Source: Streptomyces canus 299MFChir4.1 (GTDB taxonomy: Bacteria > Actinomycetota > Actinomycetes > Streptomycetales > Streptomycetaceae). From it: a stretch of DNA of 64,000 bases. Made by a program: the position numbers and the translations under genes. Below are positions 1-8,704 of this stretch, piece by piece. Numbering within the stretch: position 1 is the stretch's first letter; the number at the start of each line of letters is the position of its first letter. Where the stretch lies: contig NZ_KB911592.1 in assembly GCF_000383615.1 (NCBI RefSeq), positions 171,832 through 235,831 on the forward strand, written 5' to 3'. The notes beneath the pieces were generated by a model. That model had not been told where the DNA came from. It did not search any database and saw nothing but the letters and a program-made list of their open reading frames with translations.

Positions 1-437
1 CGGTGGTCGCTGCCGAGTTCGGCCCGGGCCTTGGCGACCGTGTCACCGATCTCCTCGTCCTGCCAGACGACGACCTTGGGGTCGAAGTCCTCGACGGCGA
101 AGGCCATCTCGGGGGCTGCCCAGCGCCAGTAGCCGGGGCAGACCATGGCGCCGATCTTCGCGGCGGCGCCGAGCAGCTCCCAGATCCGGAAGGAGTTCTG
201 GCCCAGCCACAGGATGCGGTCGCCGGAGCCGACGCCCGCGTCCGTGAGGGCGCCTGCGAGTCGGTTGGTGCGCTCGTCCAACTGGGGCCAGGTCAGCCGG
301 ACGTCGCCGTCGACGAGGGCGACTCCGTCGGGGAAGGACCGTCGGTGCTCACGGATGATGTCGCCGAACGTCAGGCGGCGGGCGCGGGGGTCTGGGGGTT
401 GTCCCCCGGAATAACTCAGCACGTGGTTGCTCCCCAT
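1..437 (-). CDS. AMP-dependent acyl-CoA synthetase, N-terminal part (partial)
   Basis: The first roughly 145 residues of an ANL-superfamily acyl-CoA synthetase run off the left edge. These enzymes activate a carboxylic acid to an acyl-AMP and then to the CoA thioester in the cytoplasm. The visible part has the usual N-terminal layout: a segment beginning TFGDIIREHRRSFPDGVALV, then LTWPQLDERTNRLA, GDRILWLGQNS and ELLGAAAKIGAMVCP. The catalytic P-loop lies beyond the window. The ATG at 437 sits 6 bp downstream of the aldehyde dehydrogenase stop, so the two are probably co-transcribed. It could supply the CoA ester that the rest of the locus degrades. Substrate unknown. Confidence 0.85.
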   Translation of the reverse strand, partial: MGSNHVLSYSGGQPPDPRARRLTFGDIIREHRRSFPDGVALVDGDVRLTWPQLDERTNRLAGALTDAGVGSGDRILWLGQNSFRIWELLGAAAKIGAMVCPGYWRWAAPEMAFAVEDFDPKVVVWQDEEIGDTVAKARAELGSDH

Positions 438-443
438 GGTTGG

Positions 444-1934
444 TCAGACGCGGCCGATGCCGACGCCCTTCACGTTGATGAACTCGTCCAGACCGGCCTT
501 GCCGCCTTCCCGCCCGAACCCGCTCATGCCAACGCCGCCGAAGGGCGTGGCGGGCGAAGTGATCGGGTTCGGCCCGGGGTTGACGTACACCGTCCCGGCC
601 TTCAGGCGCGGCACCAGGCGGTTGACGCGCGCGATGTCGCGGGACTGGATGTAGGCGGACAGGCCGTACTCGCTGTCGTTGGCCAGGGCGACGGCCTGGT
701 CCTCGGTGTCGAACGGGGTGATGACCAGGACCGGTCCGAAGACCTCCTGCTGGGCGAGGTCGCTGCGGTTGTCGACGTCCGCGAAGACGGTCGGGGTCAC
801 GAACCAGCCGTCGGAGTCGATGTGTTCGCCGCCGTACACGAGCCGGCCGGCACCGTCCTCGACCGCCTTGTCGACCATGCCCTGGACGCGGTCGCGGGCG
901 GCTTCGTTGATGAGGGGTCCGATGTACGTCGTGGGGTCGAGCGGGTCGCCCACGGGCAGGTGGGCGATCACTCCGGTGACCCGGGCGATGACCTCGTCGT
1001 AGATCGGGCGCTCCACAAAGAGCCGAGTGGGCAGTGCGCAACCCTGTCCGGTGTTGCTCATGGCGAAGGCGGCGCAGTACGGGACGACGGTGTCCAGGTC
1101 GGTGTCGGCGAAGAGCAGGTTGGCGGACTTGCCGCCGAGCTCGAAGACGACCGGCTTGAGGCTGAGGGCCGCGTCGGCCATGATGCGGCGCGCGGTGGCG
1201 GGGCCGCCGGTGAAGGAGATCTTGTCGACGCCGGGGTGGGTGACCAGGGCCGATCCGGCGTCGCCGAGCCCGGTGACGACGTTGACGACGCCCTCGGGGA
1301 TGCCCGCCTCGCGGGCCAGGTCGGCGAAGAGCAGCGCGGAGAACGGTGTGGACTCGGCCGGTTTGATGACCACGGTGTTGCCGGCGGCGAGCGACGGCGG
1401 GACCTTCATCGCCAGCGACAGGGCGGGCGAGTTCCAGGTGATGATGTGGCCGATGACGCCGTACGGCTCGGCGATGGTGTACTCGACGTTCTCGTGCGGG
1501 CTGTAGGCCGCGCCGACCATGCCCTCGATCTTGTCGGCCCAGCCGGCGTAGTACTCGGTCCACTCGGCGACGTGCGGTCCGACGTTCTCCGCCCAGCCGC
1601 CGATGCACACGCCGTTCTCCAGCGGGCAGATCGCCGCGAAGTCGGGGATGTGGTCGCGCAGCAGCGCGGCGAAGCGGGTGAGCAGCCGGCGGCGCTCGGC
1701 GGGGCGCATGGTGCCCCACACCTCGAAGGCCTGGCGGGCGGCCGCGACCGCCTGGTCCACCTCGGTGGGCCCGGCCAGCGGGATGTATGCCTGGATGAGG
1801 CCGGTGGCCGGGTTGCGGTGCTCGTAGAGGCCACCGCTGGTGTCGGTGACGTCCTTGCCGCCGATGACCAGACGCGGCTGCGGCAGGTCGCGCTCCGCTC
1901 TCTCCTGGTGCAGCTCCACATCGACCGTGACCAC
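444..1934 (-). CDS. Aldehyde dehydrogenase (NAD(P)+-dependent, ALDH superfamily)
   Basis: A 496-residue cytoplasmic aldehyde dehydrogenase oxidising an aldehyde to its acid, full length for the family. The catalytic set is visible: Asn168 in TWNSP, Glu265 in FELGGKSAN and nucleophile Cys299 in NTGQGCALPTR, followed by the conserved EVFGPVLVI. The start is the GTG at 1934, with a G-rich stretch just upstream. The acyl-CoA synthetase follows 6 bp after the stop. Aldehyde oxidation followed by CoA activation would be a logical entry route into the locus. A long AT-rich dyad at 1975-1997 lies upstream. Substrate specificity cannot be read from sequence. Confidence 0.93.
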   Translation of the reverse strand: MVTVDVELHQERAERDLPQPRLVIGGKDVTDTSGGLYEHRNPATGLIQAYIPLAGPTEVDQAVAAARQAFEVWGTMRPAERRRLLTRFAALLRDHIPDFAAICPLENGVCIGGWAENVGPHVAEWTEYYAGWADKIEGMVGAAYSPHENVEYTIAEPYGVIGHIITWNSPALSLAMKVPPSLAAGNTVVIKPAESTPFSALLFADLAREAGIPEGVVNVVTGLGDAGSALVTHPGVDKISFTGGPATARRIMADAALSLKPVVFELGGKSANLLFADTDLDTVVPYCAAFAMSNTGQGCALPTRLFVERPIYDEVIARVTGVIAHLPVGDPLDPTTYIGPLINEAARDRVQGMVDKAVEDGAGRLVYGGEHIDSDGWFVTPTVFADVDNRSDLAQQEVFGPVLVITPFDTEDQAVALANDSEYGLSAYIQSRDIARVNRLVPRLKAGTVYVNPGPNPITSPATPFGGVGMSGFGREGGKAGLDEFINVKGVGIGRV

Positions 1935-1974
1935 GGGTACCCCCTAGAGACCGCGCAACACTGCGCACATCCAG

Positions 1975-1997
1975 GCTAAATAGCTAACCTATTTAGC
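1975..1997. promoter_or_regulatory. Operator-like inverted repeat upstream of the aldehyde dehydrogenase
   Basis: A perfect 9-bp inverted repeat, GCTAAATAG and CTATTTAGC, is separated by CTAAC. It stands out as AT-rich in very G+C-rich DNA and sits about 40 bp upstream of the GTG at 1934. The adjoining TATTTAGCCAAGCTAGT resembles TATTTAGCTGAAGTAGT in the divergent promoter near 3205, which suggests a shared regulator. The protein that binds is unknown. Confidence 0.6.
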
Positions 1998-2035
1998 CAA
2001 GCTAGTCAATAAGTTCAGGGCCTCCGGGTCGCGGC

Positions 2036-3178
2036 CTACAGACCCAGCGACCGCCCGATGATCTCCAGCATGATTTCCGAGGTCCCGCCGAAGACCCGCT
2101 GGACCCGGGTGTCGCGCCAGATGCGCGCGATCTCGTACTCGTTGACATAGCCGTAGCCGCCGAACAGCTGCATGCAGCGGTCGATGACCGCCCAGCCGGT
2201 CTCGGAGGTCCAGTACTTGGCGGCGGCGGCCTCCTCGGCCGTCAGCTCGCCCTGGATCAGGGCCATGATGCAGCCGTCCACATAGATCCGGGCGGCGTTC
2301 AACTTGGCCCTGATGTCGGCGAGCGCGAACCGGTTGGCCTGGAACTCCCCGATGGGCTGCCCGAAGGCGGTGCGGGTCTTGGCGTAGTCGAGCGCCAGTA
2401 CGTAGGCCCGCTCCGCGGCCGCCAGCGAGGAGACGGCGATGGCGAGCCGTTCCGTGGGGAGGTTGCCCATCATGTGGTAGAAACCGCGGCCCTCCTGACC
2501 GATGAGGTTGTCGGCCGGGACGCGGACCTCGTGGAAGAAGAGCTCGGCGGTGTCCTGGGCCTTCATGCCGACCTTGTCGAGCTTGCGTCCCCGCTCGAAG
2601 CCCTCGGTGCCGCGCTCGACGACGATCAGACTGATGCCCTTGTGGCCGGCCTCCGGGTCGGTCTTGCAGGCGACGATCACCAGGTCCGCCAGGATGCCGT
2701 TGGTGATGAAGGTCTTGGAGCCGTCGATCACCCACTCGTCGCCGTCCCGGCGGGCGGTGGTGCGGATGCCCTTGAGGTCGGACCCGGCGGACGGCTCCGA
2801 CAGCGCGAGCGCGCAGATCGTCTCGCCGCTGGTGACGCCGGGCAGCCAGCGGGCCTTCTGCTCAGGCGTGGTGAGGTTCATAAGATAGGGCGGGAGGACG
2901 TCGTTCTGCAGCCCGAGTCCTACGCCGACCGAGCTGGTGGCCGCCATCTCCTCGGCCATGATCGCGTTGTAGCGGAAGTCCCGGATGCCCTGGCCGCCGT
3001 ACTCCTCGGGGAACTGCCAGCCGATGAGTCCGGCCTTGCCCGCCGCCGCCCAGGCGGCCCGGCTCACCTGCCCTTCACGCTCCCACTGCTCGGCGTACGG
3101 GGCGCATTCGCGCAGGTAGAAGGTGCGGGCGGTCTCGCGGAACAGCTCATGTTCCTCGGTGAAGATCGTTCGGCGCAT
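2036..3178 (-). CDS. Acyl-CoA dehydrogenase (FAD-dependent)
   Basis: A 380-residue acyl-CoA dehydrogenase that introduces an alpha,beta double bond and passes electrons to ETF. Visible family motifs are EEYGGQG near the N-terminus, ALSEPSAGSDLKGIRT, ITNGILADLVIV, QANRFALADIRAKL, QLFGGYGYVNEYEIARIWRD and the C-terminal FGGTSEIM. It belongs to the class whose C-terminal motif reads GGTSEI rather than YEGTSQI. The catalytic base is then expected in the mid-protein LPTERLAIA helix, where a Glu is present. I chose the ATG at 3178 because GGAG lies 7 nt upstream; a GTG start at 3190 is also possible. It is divergent from the SDR at 3264. Confidence 0.92.
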   Translation of the reverse strand: MRRTIFTEEHELFRETARTFYLRECAPYAEQWEREGQVSRAAWAAAGKAGLIGWQFPEEYGGQGIRDFRYNAIMAEEMAATSSVGVGLGLQNDVLPPYLMNLTTPEQKARWLPGVTSGETICALALSEPSAGSDLKGIRTTARRDGDEWVIDGSKTFITNGILADLVIVACKTDPEAGHKGISLIVVERGTEGFERGRKLDKVGMKAQDTAELFFHEVRVPADNLIGQEGRGFYHMMGNLPTERLAIAVSSLAAAERAYVLALDYAKTRTAFGQPIGEFQANRFALADIRAKLNAARIYVDGCIMALIQGELTAEEAAAAKYWTSETGWAVIDRCMQLFGGYGYVNEYEIARIWRDTRVQRVFGGTSEIMLEIIGRSLGL

Positions 3179-3263
3179 GCTCGACTCCACTCAGGCATCT
3201 CGCTTATTTAGCTGAAGTAGTTATACGATAGCGCTGTATCGGGACCTGGGCGAGGGAGGGCGC
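3179..3263. promoter_or_regulatory. Divergent promoter region with AT-rich operator-like sequence
   Basis: This 85-bp gap separates the ACAD (leftward) from the SDR (rightward). It contains an AT-rich block near 3203-3230 with TATTTAGCTGAAGTAGTTAT. The words TATTTAGC and TAGT match the block at 1990-2008 at equal spacing. GAGGG precedes the GTG at 3264. It probably drives both transcripts under one regulator. Confidence 0.5.
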
Positions 3264-4019
3264 GTGAGCGTACGGGACAAGGTGGCACTCGTCACCGGAG
3301 CGGGGCGCGGTATCGGCGAGGCGATCGCCGACCGGCTCGCCGCCCAGGGAGCCGCGGTCGCCGTCTGCGACCTGGACGCGGAGGCCGCCGCCAAGGTCGC
3401 GGGCCGCCTCGTCGAGCGGTACGGAGTGCGGGCGACGGGAGTCGGCGTGGACATCTCCGACAGCGCTGCCGTGCACGCGGCCGTGGAGCGGGTCACCGTC
3501 GAGCTCGGTCCGGTGGACGTCCTGGTCAACAACGCTGCCGTCGACGTCATCGGCCGCTTCGTCGACAGCACCGAGAACACCTGGAACCGCATCATCGACG
3601 TCAATCTGCGCGGCACCATCACCATGACCCGGGCCGTACTGGACTCCATGATCGAGAGCGGGCGCGGCCGGATCGTGCACATCGCCTCGGACGCCGGCCG
3701 CGTCGGCTCGTCCGGCGAGGTGGTGTACTCCGCGACGAAGGGCGGGGTCATCGCCTTCGGCAAGGCGCTGGCCCGCGAGGTCGCCCGGCACGGCATCACC
3801 GTCAACAGCGTCTGCCCGGGTCCCACCGACACCGCGCTGCTCGGACAGGTCGCCGACTACAGCCAGAAGATGTACGACGCGACCGTGCGGGCCATCCCGC
3901 TGCGCCGCGTCGCCCGGCCCGACGAGATCGCCGGTGTGGTGGCCTTCCTCGCGTCCGACGACGCCGCCTACATGACCGGGCAGACGCTCTCGGTCAGCGG
4001 CGGACTGACGATGGTCTGA
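3264..4019 (+). CDS. SDR-family oxidoreductase (FabG-like, 3-hydroxyacyl-CoA dehydrogenase type)
   Basis: A 251-residue classical short-chain dehydrogenase. It has the Rossmann motif TGAGRGIG (11-18), NNAAV near 89, catalytic Ser142, Tyr155 and Lys159 (YSATK), and a C-terminal TGQTLSVSGG. It probably oxidises or reduces a hydroxy/keto group on a CoA-bound intermediate with NAD(P). The GTG start follows GAGGGAGGG. It is the first gene of a tightly packed rightward set: the enoyl-CoA hydratase begins 2 bp after its stop. FabG-like SDRs cannot be assigned a substrate by sequence alone. Confidence 0.9.
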   Translation: MSVRDKVALVTGAGRGIGEAIADRLAAQGAAVAVCDLDAEAAAKVAGRLVERYGVRATGVGVDISDSAAVHAAVERVTVELGPVDVLVNNAAVDVIGRFVDSTENTWNRIIDVNLRGTITMTRAVLDSMIESGRGRIVHIASDAGRVGSSGEVVYSATKGGVIAFGKALAREVARHGITVNSVCPGPTDTALLGQVADYSQKMYDATVRAIPLRRVARPDEIAGVVAFLASDDAAYMTGQTLSVSGGLTMV

Positions 4020-4020
4020 G

Positions 4021-4800
4021 GTGAGCACTGTGCTGCGTGCCGAACTCCGCGACAGAATCGCCGTGTTGACGCTCGACCGGCCGGGGCAGCTCAACGCCCT
4101 CGGTTCCAGGACCGCCGACCAGCTGAAACTGGCCCTCGCCGACGTCCGCGACAACGACGACGTGCGCGCCCTGGTCATCACCGGTGCGGGACGGGCCTTC
4201 TCGGCCGGTGCCGACCTCGGTGAGATCGAATCGTTCACGGCACCCGGGCAGTTCCGTGCCTTCGTGGGGCGACTCACCGAGACGTTCGCGCTCCTTGAGG
4301 ACTTCCCCAAGCCGTCGGTCGCGGCCCTGCACGGGTTCGCCTTCGGCGGCGGCCTGGAGCTGGCCCTCGCCTGCGACCTGCGGGTGGCCGAGCGCGGCAC
4401 CCGGCTGGGTCTGCCCGAGATGAAACTCGGCGTACTGCCGGGCGCGGGCGGCACCCAGCGGCTGCCCCGCCTCCTGCCGCCCGCGATCGCCAAGCAGATG
4501 ATCCTCACCGGCGAGCCGATCGACGCGGAGCGGGCTCACGCGCTCGGGCTCGTCAACGAACTCGCCGAGCCCGGCGGTGCGCTCAAGACCGCCGAAGCGC
4601 TGGCCGCGAAGCTGGCCGCCGGGGCCCCGCTCGCGCTCGCGGCCGGAAAACGCCTGATCGACTACGGCCTCGGCATGGACCTGGAGGCGGCGATCGCGTA
4701 CGAGCGCGAAACCGTCGCGGTGCTGTTCAGCACCGAGGACCGGACCGAGGGACTCAAGGCCTTTCGGGAACGCCGACCGGGCGACTTCCGCGGCGTGTAG
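4021..4800 (+). CDS. Enoyl-CoA hydratase/isomerase (crotonase family)
   Basis: A 259-residue crotonase. The oxyanion-hole segments are SAGADLGEIE (61-70) and HGFAFGGGLELALACD. The two catalytic glutamates of true hydratases are present, Glu113 in GGGLELAL and Glu133 in LPEMKLG, so hydration of an enoyl-CoA is likely. GAGGTQRLPR follows as in the family. It starts with GTG right after the SDR stop and is probably translationally coupled. It would act on the product of one of the acyl-CoA dehydrogenases in the locus. Confidence 0.92.
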   Translation: MSTVLRAELRDRIAVLTLDRPGQLNALGSRTADQLKLALADVRDNDDVRALVITGAGRAFSAGADLGEIESFTAPGQFRAFVGRLTETFALLEDFPKPSVAALHGFAFGGGLELALACDLRVAERGTRLGLPEMKLGVLPGAGGTQRLPRLLPPAIAKQMILTGEPIDAERAHALGLVNELAEPGGALKTAEALAAKLAAGAPLALAAGKRLIDYGLGMDLEAAIAYERETVAVLFSTEDRTEGLKAFRERRPGDFRGV

Positions 4801-4851
4801 CAGGCGTACGGCGGGGGTTTTCAGACGTCCCGACTGATCTGGAGGTGGGCC

Positions 4852-6006
4852 GTGCGGCCACTGGAGGGCATTGCCGTGGTCGAGCTGGGCATGTGGGTGG
4901 CGGCACCGGCCGCGGCCACCATGCTCGCCGACTGGGGCGCGGACGTGGTGAAGGTGGAGGCGCCGACCGGCGACCCCAACCGCTACACGCTCAAGCACGT
5001 CGGGCAGGACATCGACAGCGCTCCCCCGTTCGAGACCGACAACCGCGGCAAGCGCGGGATCGTCCTCGACCTGCGCTCGCAGGACGGCAAGGACATACTG
5101 GAGCGGCTGCTGGAACGCACCGACGTGTTCGTCACCAACCTCCGCCCGGGCGCCCTGGAACGGCTGGGCCTGTCCCCGGACCAGCTGCGCACCCGCCATC
5201 CCCGCCTGGTCGTCGGCACATTGACGGGCTACGGCTGGACGGGCGCCGAGCGCGACCGCGCCGGGTACGACGTCTCCGCGTTCTGGGCCCGCCCCGGCAT
5301 CGCCGCCATGCTCAACCCGGCCGGGGAGCCGCCGCCCGGCATCCGGCCCGGCCTCGGCGACCGTACGGCCGCGGCCAACCTGGTCGCCGGCGTGCTGGCC
5401 GCGCTCCTGCGACGCGAACGCACCGGTGAAGGCGGGGTGGTGGACGTGTCCCTGCTGCGGTCCGGTACCTACGCCAACGGAAACGACCTCGCCCTGCAGA
5501 ACTTCTTCGGCAAGCGCGGCCGTACCCGCCACCGCACCGAGCACGAGTCACCCCTCTACAACTCCTACCGGGCCGCAGACGACCGCTGGTTCTGGCTGGT
5601 CGGCCTGGAGGGCAACCGGCACTGGCCCGGCGTCGTCAAGGCGCTCGGCCGTAAGGACCTGGAGACGGACGAGCGGTTCGCGACCGGCAGGGCCCGGCGC
5701 GGCCACGTACGCGAGCTGATCGCCGTGTTCGACGAGGAGTTCGCCAAGCGGCCCCTTGACGAGTGGGCCGAGCGCTTCGACGCCGAGGGCGTGTGGTGGG
5801 CGCCCGTGCAGACCCTGGCGGAGGTGGCGGCCGATCCGCAGGCGGAGGCGGTCGGGGCGTTCGTCGAACAGCCCGGCATGGGTGACGCGCCGCCGCTGCG
5901 GACGGTGGCGACTCCGGTCGCCTTCTGGGGCGTCGACGAGAAGCCGCGCGGCGGCGCACCGACCCTCGGCGAGCACACCGACGAAGTGCTCCGCGAACTC
6001 AACTGA
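4852..6006 (+). CDS. Class III CoA-transferase (CaiB/BaiF family)
   Basis: A 384-residue CaiB/BaiF-type CoA-transferase, moving CoA between carboxylic acids without ATP. The N-terminal GIAVVELGMWVAAPAAATML and WGADVVKVEAP are typical, as is LLRRERTGEGGVVDVSL. Asp170 in RPGLGDRTAAAN aligns by position with the catalytic aspartate of formyl-CoA transferase and CaiB. GGAGGT precedes the GTG start. It may recycle CoA from a late intermediate to incoming substrate. An acyl-CoA racemase role is possible, because the family also includes alpha-methylacyl-CoA racemases. Confidence 0.9.
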   Translation: MRPLEGIAVVELGMWVAAPAAATMLADWGADVVKVEAPTGDPNRYTLKHVGQDIDSAPPFETDNRGKRGIVLDLRSQDGKDILERLLERTDVFVTNLRPGALERLGLSPDQLRTRHPRLVVGTLTGYGWTGAERDRAGYDVSAFWARPGIAAMLNPAGEPPPGIRPGLGDRTAAANLVAGVLAALLRRERTGEGGVVDVSLLRSGTYANGNDLALQNFFGKRGRTRHRTEHESPLYNSYRAADDRWFWLVGLEGNRHWPGVVKALGRKDLETDERFATGRARRGHVRELIAVFDEEFAKRPLDEWAERFDAEGVWWAPVQTLAEVAADPQAEAVGAFVEQPGMGDAPPLRTVATPVAFWGVDEKPRGGAPTLGEHTDEVLRELN

Positions 6007-6029
6007 ACTCATCTATCTGGAGGTACGGC

Positions 6030-6941
6030 GTGGGCATCCTCGACGACAAGGTCGCCATCGTCACCGGCGGCGGCAGAGGCCTTGGCCGGGCGCACTGTCT
6101 GGCGCTCGCCGAGGCCGGCGCGACCGTGGTGGTGAACGACCTCGGCTCGGGCATACACGGCGAGCAGACCGGTGACTCCCCCGCCGACGAGGTCGTCGCC
6201 GAGATCACCAAGCTCGGCGGCCGGGCCATCGCCAACCACTCCTCGGTGACGGACTGGGCGGCGACCGAGACCATGGTCGCGGACACCGTCGCCGAGTTCG
6301 GCCGCCTCGACATCGTCGTGAACAACGCGGGGATCGTGCGCGACCGCATGCTGTTCTCGATGACCGAGGCCGAGTTCGACACCGTCATCGCGGTGCATCT
6401 GAAGGGCACCTTCGCACTCACCCGACACGCGTGCGCGCACTGGCGCGAGGCGTCCAAGCGAGGCGAGCGCGTGACAGGCCGCGTGATCAACACGACCTCC
6501 GGGACCGGCCTGTTCGGCAACCAGGGCCAGTCCAACTACGGGGCGGCGAAGGCCGGGATCGCCGGGCTCACCGTCCTCACCGCCCTGGAGATGCGCAAGT
6601 ACGGCGTCACCGCGAACGCCATCTCGCCCATCGCGGCCACGCGGATGACGGACGGACTGGCCGTCGGCGAGTCCCTCCAGGCCGCCGAGGGCTTCGACCC
6701 GCGCGATCCCGCCAACGCCTCCGGAGTCGTCGTCTACCTGGCCTCCGACAGCGCGGCCTGGCTGACCGGCCAGGTCCTGCGCATCGAGGGCAACCGCCTC
6801 AACCGCCTGCAAGGCTGGACCGTCGCCGCCGTCCACCCCAGCCGGTCCGGCCAGGCCCTCGCCTACGACGAACTCGTCGACGCCGTACCGCAGTTGTACG
6901 CAGCCATGCCCGCGGGTCGGGCGACGGGCGCCGGCCAGTGA
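6030..6941 (+). CDS. SDR-family dehydrogenase, MFE-2/HSD17B4-like
   Basis: A 303-residue SDR, longer than the usual 250. It has TGGGRGLG (12-19), NNAG near 98, Ser157, Tyr170 and Lys174, and the signature VVNDLGSG plus FGNQGQSNYGAAKAG. This variant resembles the (3R)-hydroxyacyl-CoA dehydrogenase domain of peroxisomal multifunctional enzymes and actinobacterial Hsd4A-like proteins. The extra C-terminus holds an RLQGWTVAAVHPSRSG segment. It is a clear paralogue of the SDR at 12766-13677. AGG lies before the GTG start. The downstream doxX starts inside its stop codon (GTGA overlap). Confidence 0.9.
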   Translation: MGILDDKVAIVTGGGRGLGRAHCLALAEAGATVVVNDLGSGIHGEQTGDSPADEVVAEITKLGGRAIANHSSVTDWAATETMVADTVAEFGRLDIVVNNAGIVRDRMLFSMTEAEFDTVIAVHLKGTFALTRHACAHWREASKRGERVTGRVINTTSGTGLFGNQGQSNYGAAKAGIAGLTVLTALEMRKYGVTANAISPIAATRMTDGLAVGESLQAAEGFDPRDPANASGVVVYLASDSAAWLTGQVLRIEGNRLNRLQGWTVAAVHPSRSGQALAYDELVDAVPQLYAAMPAGRATGAGQ

Positions 6942-7449
6942 AGGGCCACGACGCCGCCGCCCTCGTGCTGCGCGCGACCCTCGGCCCGATGCTCTTCGCG
7001 CACGGCTGGAACAAGGTCGCCGGACCGGGCGGGCTCAAGGGCACCACGGGCTGGTTCGAGGCGCTGGGCCTCCAGCCGGCCGAGGTGCACGCCCGCATGG
7101 CGGCCGGCACCGAGATGGCGGCGGGCGTCGGCATCACGCTCGGCGCCGCCAACCCGCTCCCCGCGGCGGCGGCCGTCGGCCTGATGACCAGGCCGCGCGC
7201 ACCGACCACCGCGGCAAGGGCTTCTTCGTCTTCAAGGGCGGCTGGGAGTACGCCGGTGTCGTGGGCGGCGCGGCCGTCGCACTGGCCGCGCTGGGCAACG
7301 GTCGGTACTCGCTCGACGCCCTGCTGCGACGCCAACGCGCGGGCGCCGGGCACGCGTTGCTGGCAGCAGGGATCGGAACGGCGAGCGCGGCGGCGCTGCT
7401 GGCGCTGTCCTACCGGCCCGAAAAGAAACCTGACGAGACAGATCAGTGA
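6938..7449 (+). pseudogene. doxX: DoxX-family membrane protein, frameshifted
   Basis: DoxX-like small integral membrane proteins are often linked to redox or thiol metabolism. Reading from the GTG at 6938, the frame gives ATLGPMLFAHGWNKVAGPGG and continues to LMTRPRAP, then loses similarity. From about 7190 another frame continues the family with TDHRGKGFFVFKGGWEYAGV, ALAALGNGRYSLDALL and the end at 7449. Restoring one base near 7187-7192 gives a coherent protein of about 170 residues. This is either a real single-base deletion or a sequence error. It overlaps the preceding SDR by 4 bp and lies 30 bp before the next ACAD. Confidence 0.75.
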
Positions 7450-7479
7450 GACCGATGAGGGCAACAAGGGAGAGTCGAC

Positions 7480-8637
7480 ATGGACGCGGCTGACTTCAGC
7501 GCGGTGCTGTCCGAGGTCCGGCGTTTCGTCCGGGACCGCGTCGTGCCGCTAGAGGCGGAGATCGATGAGACGGACGAGATGCCCGCGGACATCCGCGAGG
7601 CGGCCAAGAAGATGGGCCTGTTCGGCTTCGCGCTGCCCGAGGAGTACGGCGGCCTGGGTCTGTCGATGCTCGAAGAGGCCCAGTTGATGTTCGAGTTGGG
7701 CTACACGACTCCGTCCCTGCGTTCGATGTTCGGCACGAACAACGGCATCGCCGGTCATGTCCTCATGGTCGGCGGCACGGAGGAACAGAAGGCTCACTGG
7801 CTGCCGAGGATCGCCTCGGGTGAGGTTCTGGCGTCGTTCGCGCTCACCGAGCCGGAGGCGGGCTCCGATCCCTCGACGCTCACCACGAAGGCACACCTCG
7901 ACGGCGACGAGTGGGTGATCAACGGCGCCAAGCGGTATATCACCAACGCGCCGCTAGCTGACGTCTTCATGGTCTTCGCCCGCACCGACCCGGATGCGCC
8001 GCGCACCCGCGGCATCTCCACCTTCCTGGTCCCGGCCGGCACCCCGGGTCTCACCGTGGCTCCCAAGGACCACAAGATGGGCCAGTTCGGCGCCTGGACC
8101 GCGGACGTGTTCTTCGACGACGTCCGGGTGCCTGCCTCCGCGCTCGTCGGCGGCGAGGACGGCCTGAACCGGGGCTTCGGCACCGCGATGGGCTGTATCG
8201 CGCACGGACGGGTCCACATCTCCGCGCTGATGGTCGGCATGGCCGAGCGTCTGGTCGACGAGTCGGTCGCCTACGCGAGCACCCGCAAGCAGTCCGGGAA
8301 GCTCATCGGCTCCTTCCAGCTCGTCCAGGGTCTGATCGCCGACGCGCAGACCGACTACTACGCCGGACGCGCCACCGTCCTGGAGGCCGCCCGCGCCTTC
8401 GACGCCGGCACGGACACCAAGATCGGCCCGTCCTGCACGAAGTACTTCGCCAGCGAGATGGTGTGGCGGGTCGCCGACCGGGCGGTGCAGGTCCACGGCG
8501 GCGCGGGCTACATGCGCGGGGTCGCCGTCGAGCGCTTCTACCGGGACGCCCGGCTGTTCCGCATCTACGAGGGCACCAGCCAGATCCAGCAGGTCATCAT
8601 CGCGAAGGCGCTGCTGGGTGAGGCGGCGCGCGGCTGA
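7480..8637 (+). CDS. Acyl-CoA dehydrogenase (YEGTSQI class)
   Basis: A 385-residue acyl-CoA dehydrogenase with the complete motif set: EEYGGLGLS, ALTEPEAGSDPSTLTT, ITNAPLADVFMVFART, QLVQGLIADAQTDYYAGRA, QVHGGAGYMRGVAVERFYRD and the C-terminal RIYEGTSQIQ. Glu364 of that motif is the expected catalytic base, as in short- and medium-chain dehydrogenases. It differs in class from the GGT-type enzymes elsewhere in the locus, so it probably handles a different step. It is last in the rightward operon, and a strong stem-loop follows at 8649. Confidence 0.93.
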   Translation: MDAADFSAVLSEVRRFVRDRVVPLEAEIDETDEMPADIREAAKKMGLFGFALPEEYGGLGLSMLEEAQLMFELGYTTPSLRSMFGTNNGIAGHVLMVGGTEEQKAHWLPRIASGEVLASFALTEPEAGSDPSTLTTKAHLDGDEWVINGAKRYITNAPLADVFMVFARTDPDAPRTRGISTFLVPAGTPGLTVAPKDHKMGQFGAWTADVFFDDVRVPASALVGGEDGLNRGFGTAMGCIAHGRVHISALMVGMAERLVDESVAYASTRKQSGKLIGSFQLVQGLIADAQTDYYAGRATVLEAARAFDAGTDTKIGPSCTKYFASEMVWRVADRAVQVHGGAGYMRGVAVERFYRDARLFRIYEGTSQIQQVIIAKALLGEAARG

Positions 8638-8648
8638 GCGGTTGGCGC

Positions 8649-8693
8649 AGACAAGGCAGAGGCCCCGGGATGACTCGGGGCCTCTTCTTGTCT
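8649..8693. terminator. Bidirectional stem-loop terminator between convergent ACAD genes
   Basis: A long nested stem: AGACAAG pairs with CTTGTCT on the outside and GAGGCCCCG pairs perfectly with CGGGGCCTC inside, around an 8-nt loop. It lies between converging genes ending at 8637 and 8705, so it can terminate transcription from either side. Confidence 0.8.
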
Positions 8694-8704
8694 TGCCGCT
8701 GCCC

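Noticed and set aside
3..1979. A long rightward open frame opposite the aldehyde dehydrogenase and synthetase
   Set aside because: It is an antisense shadow caused by G+C-rich codon use; its product has no family features, while the minus strand encodes a full aldehyde dehydrogenase.
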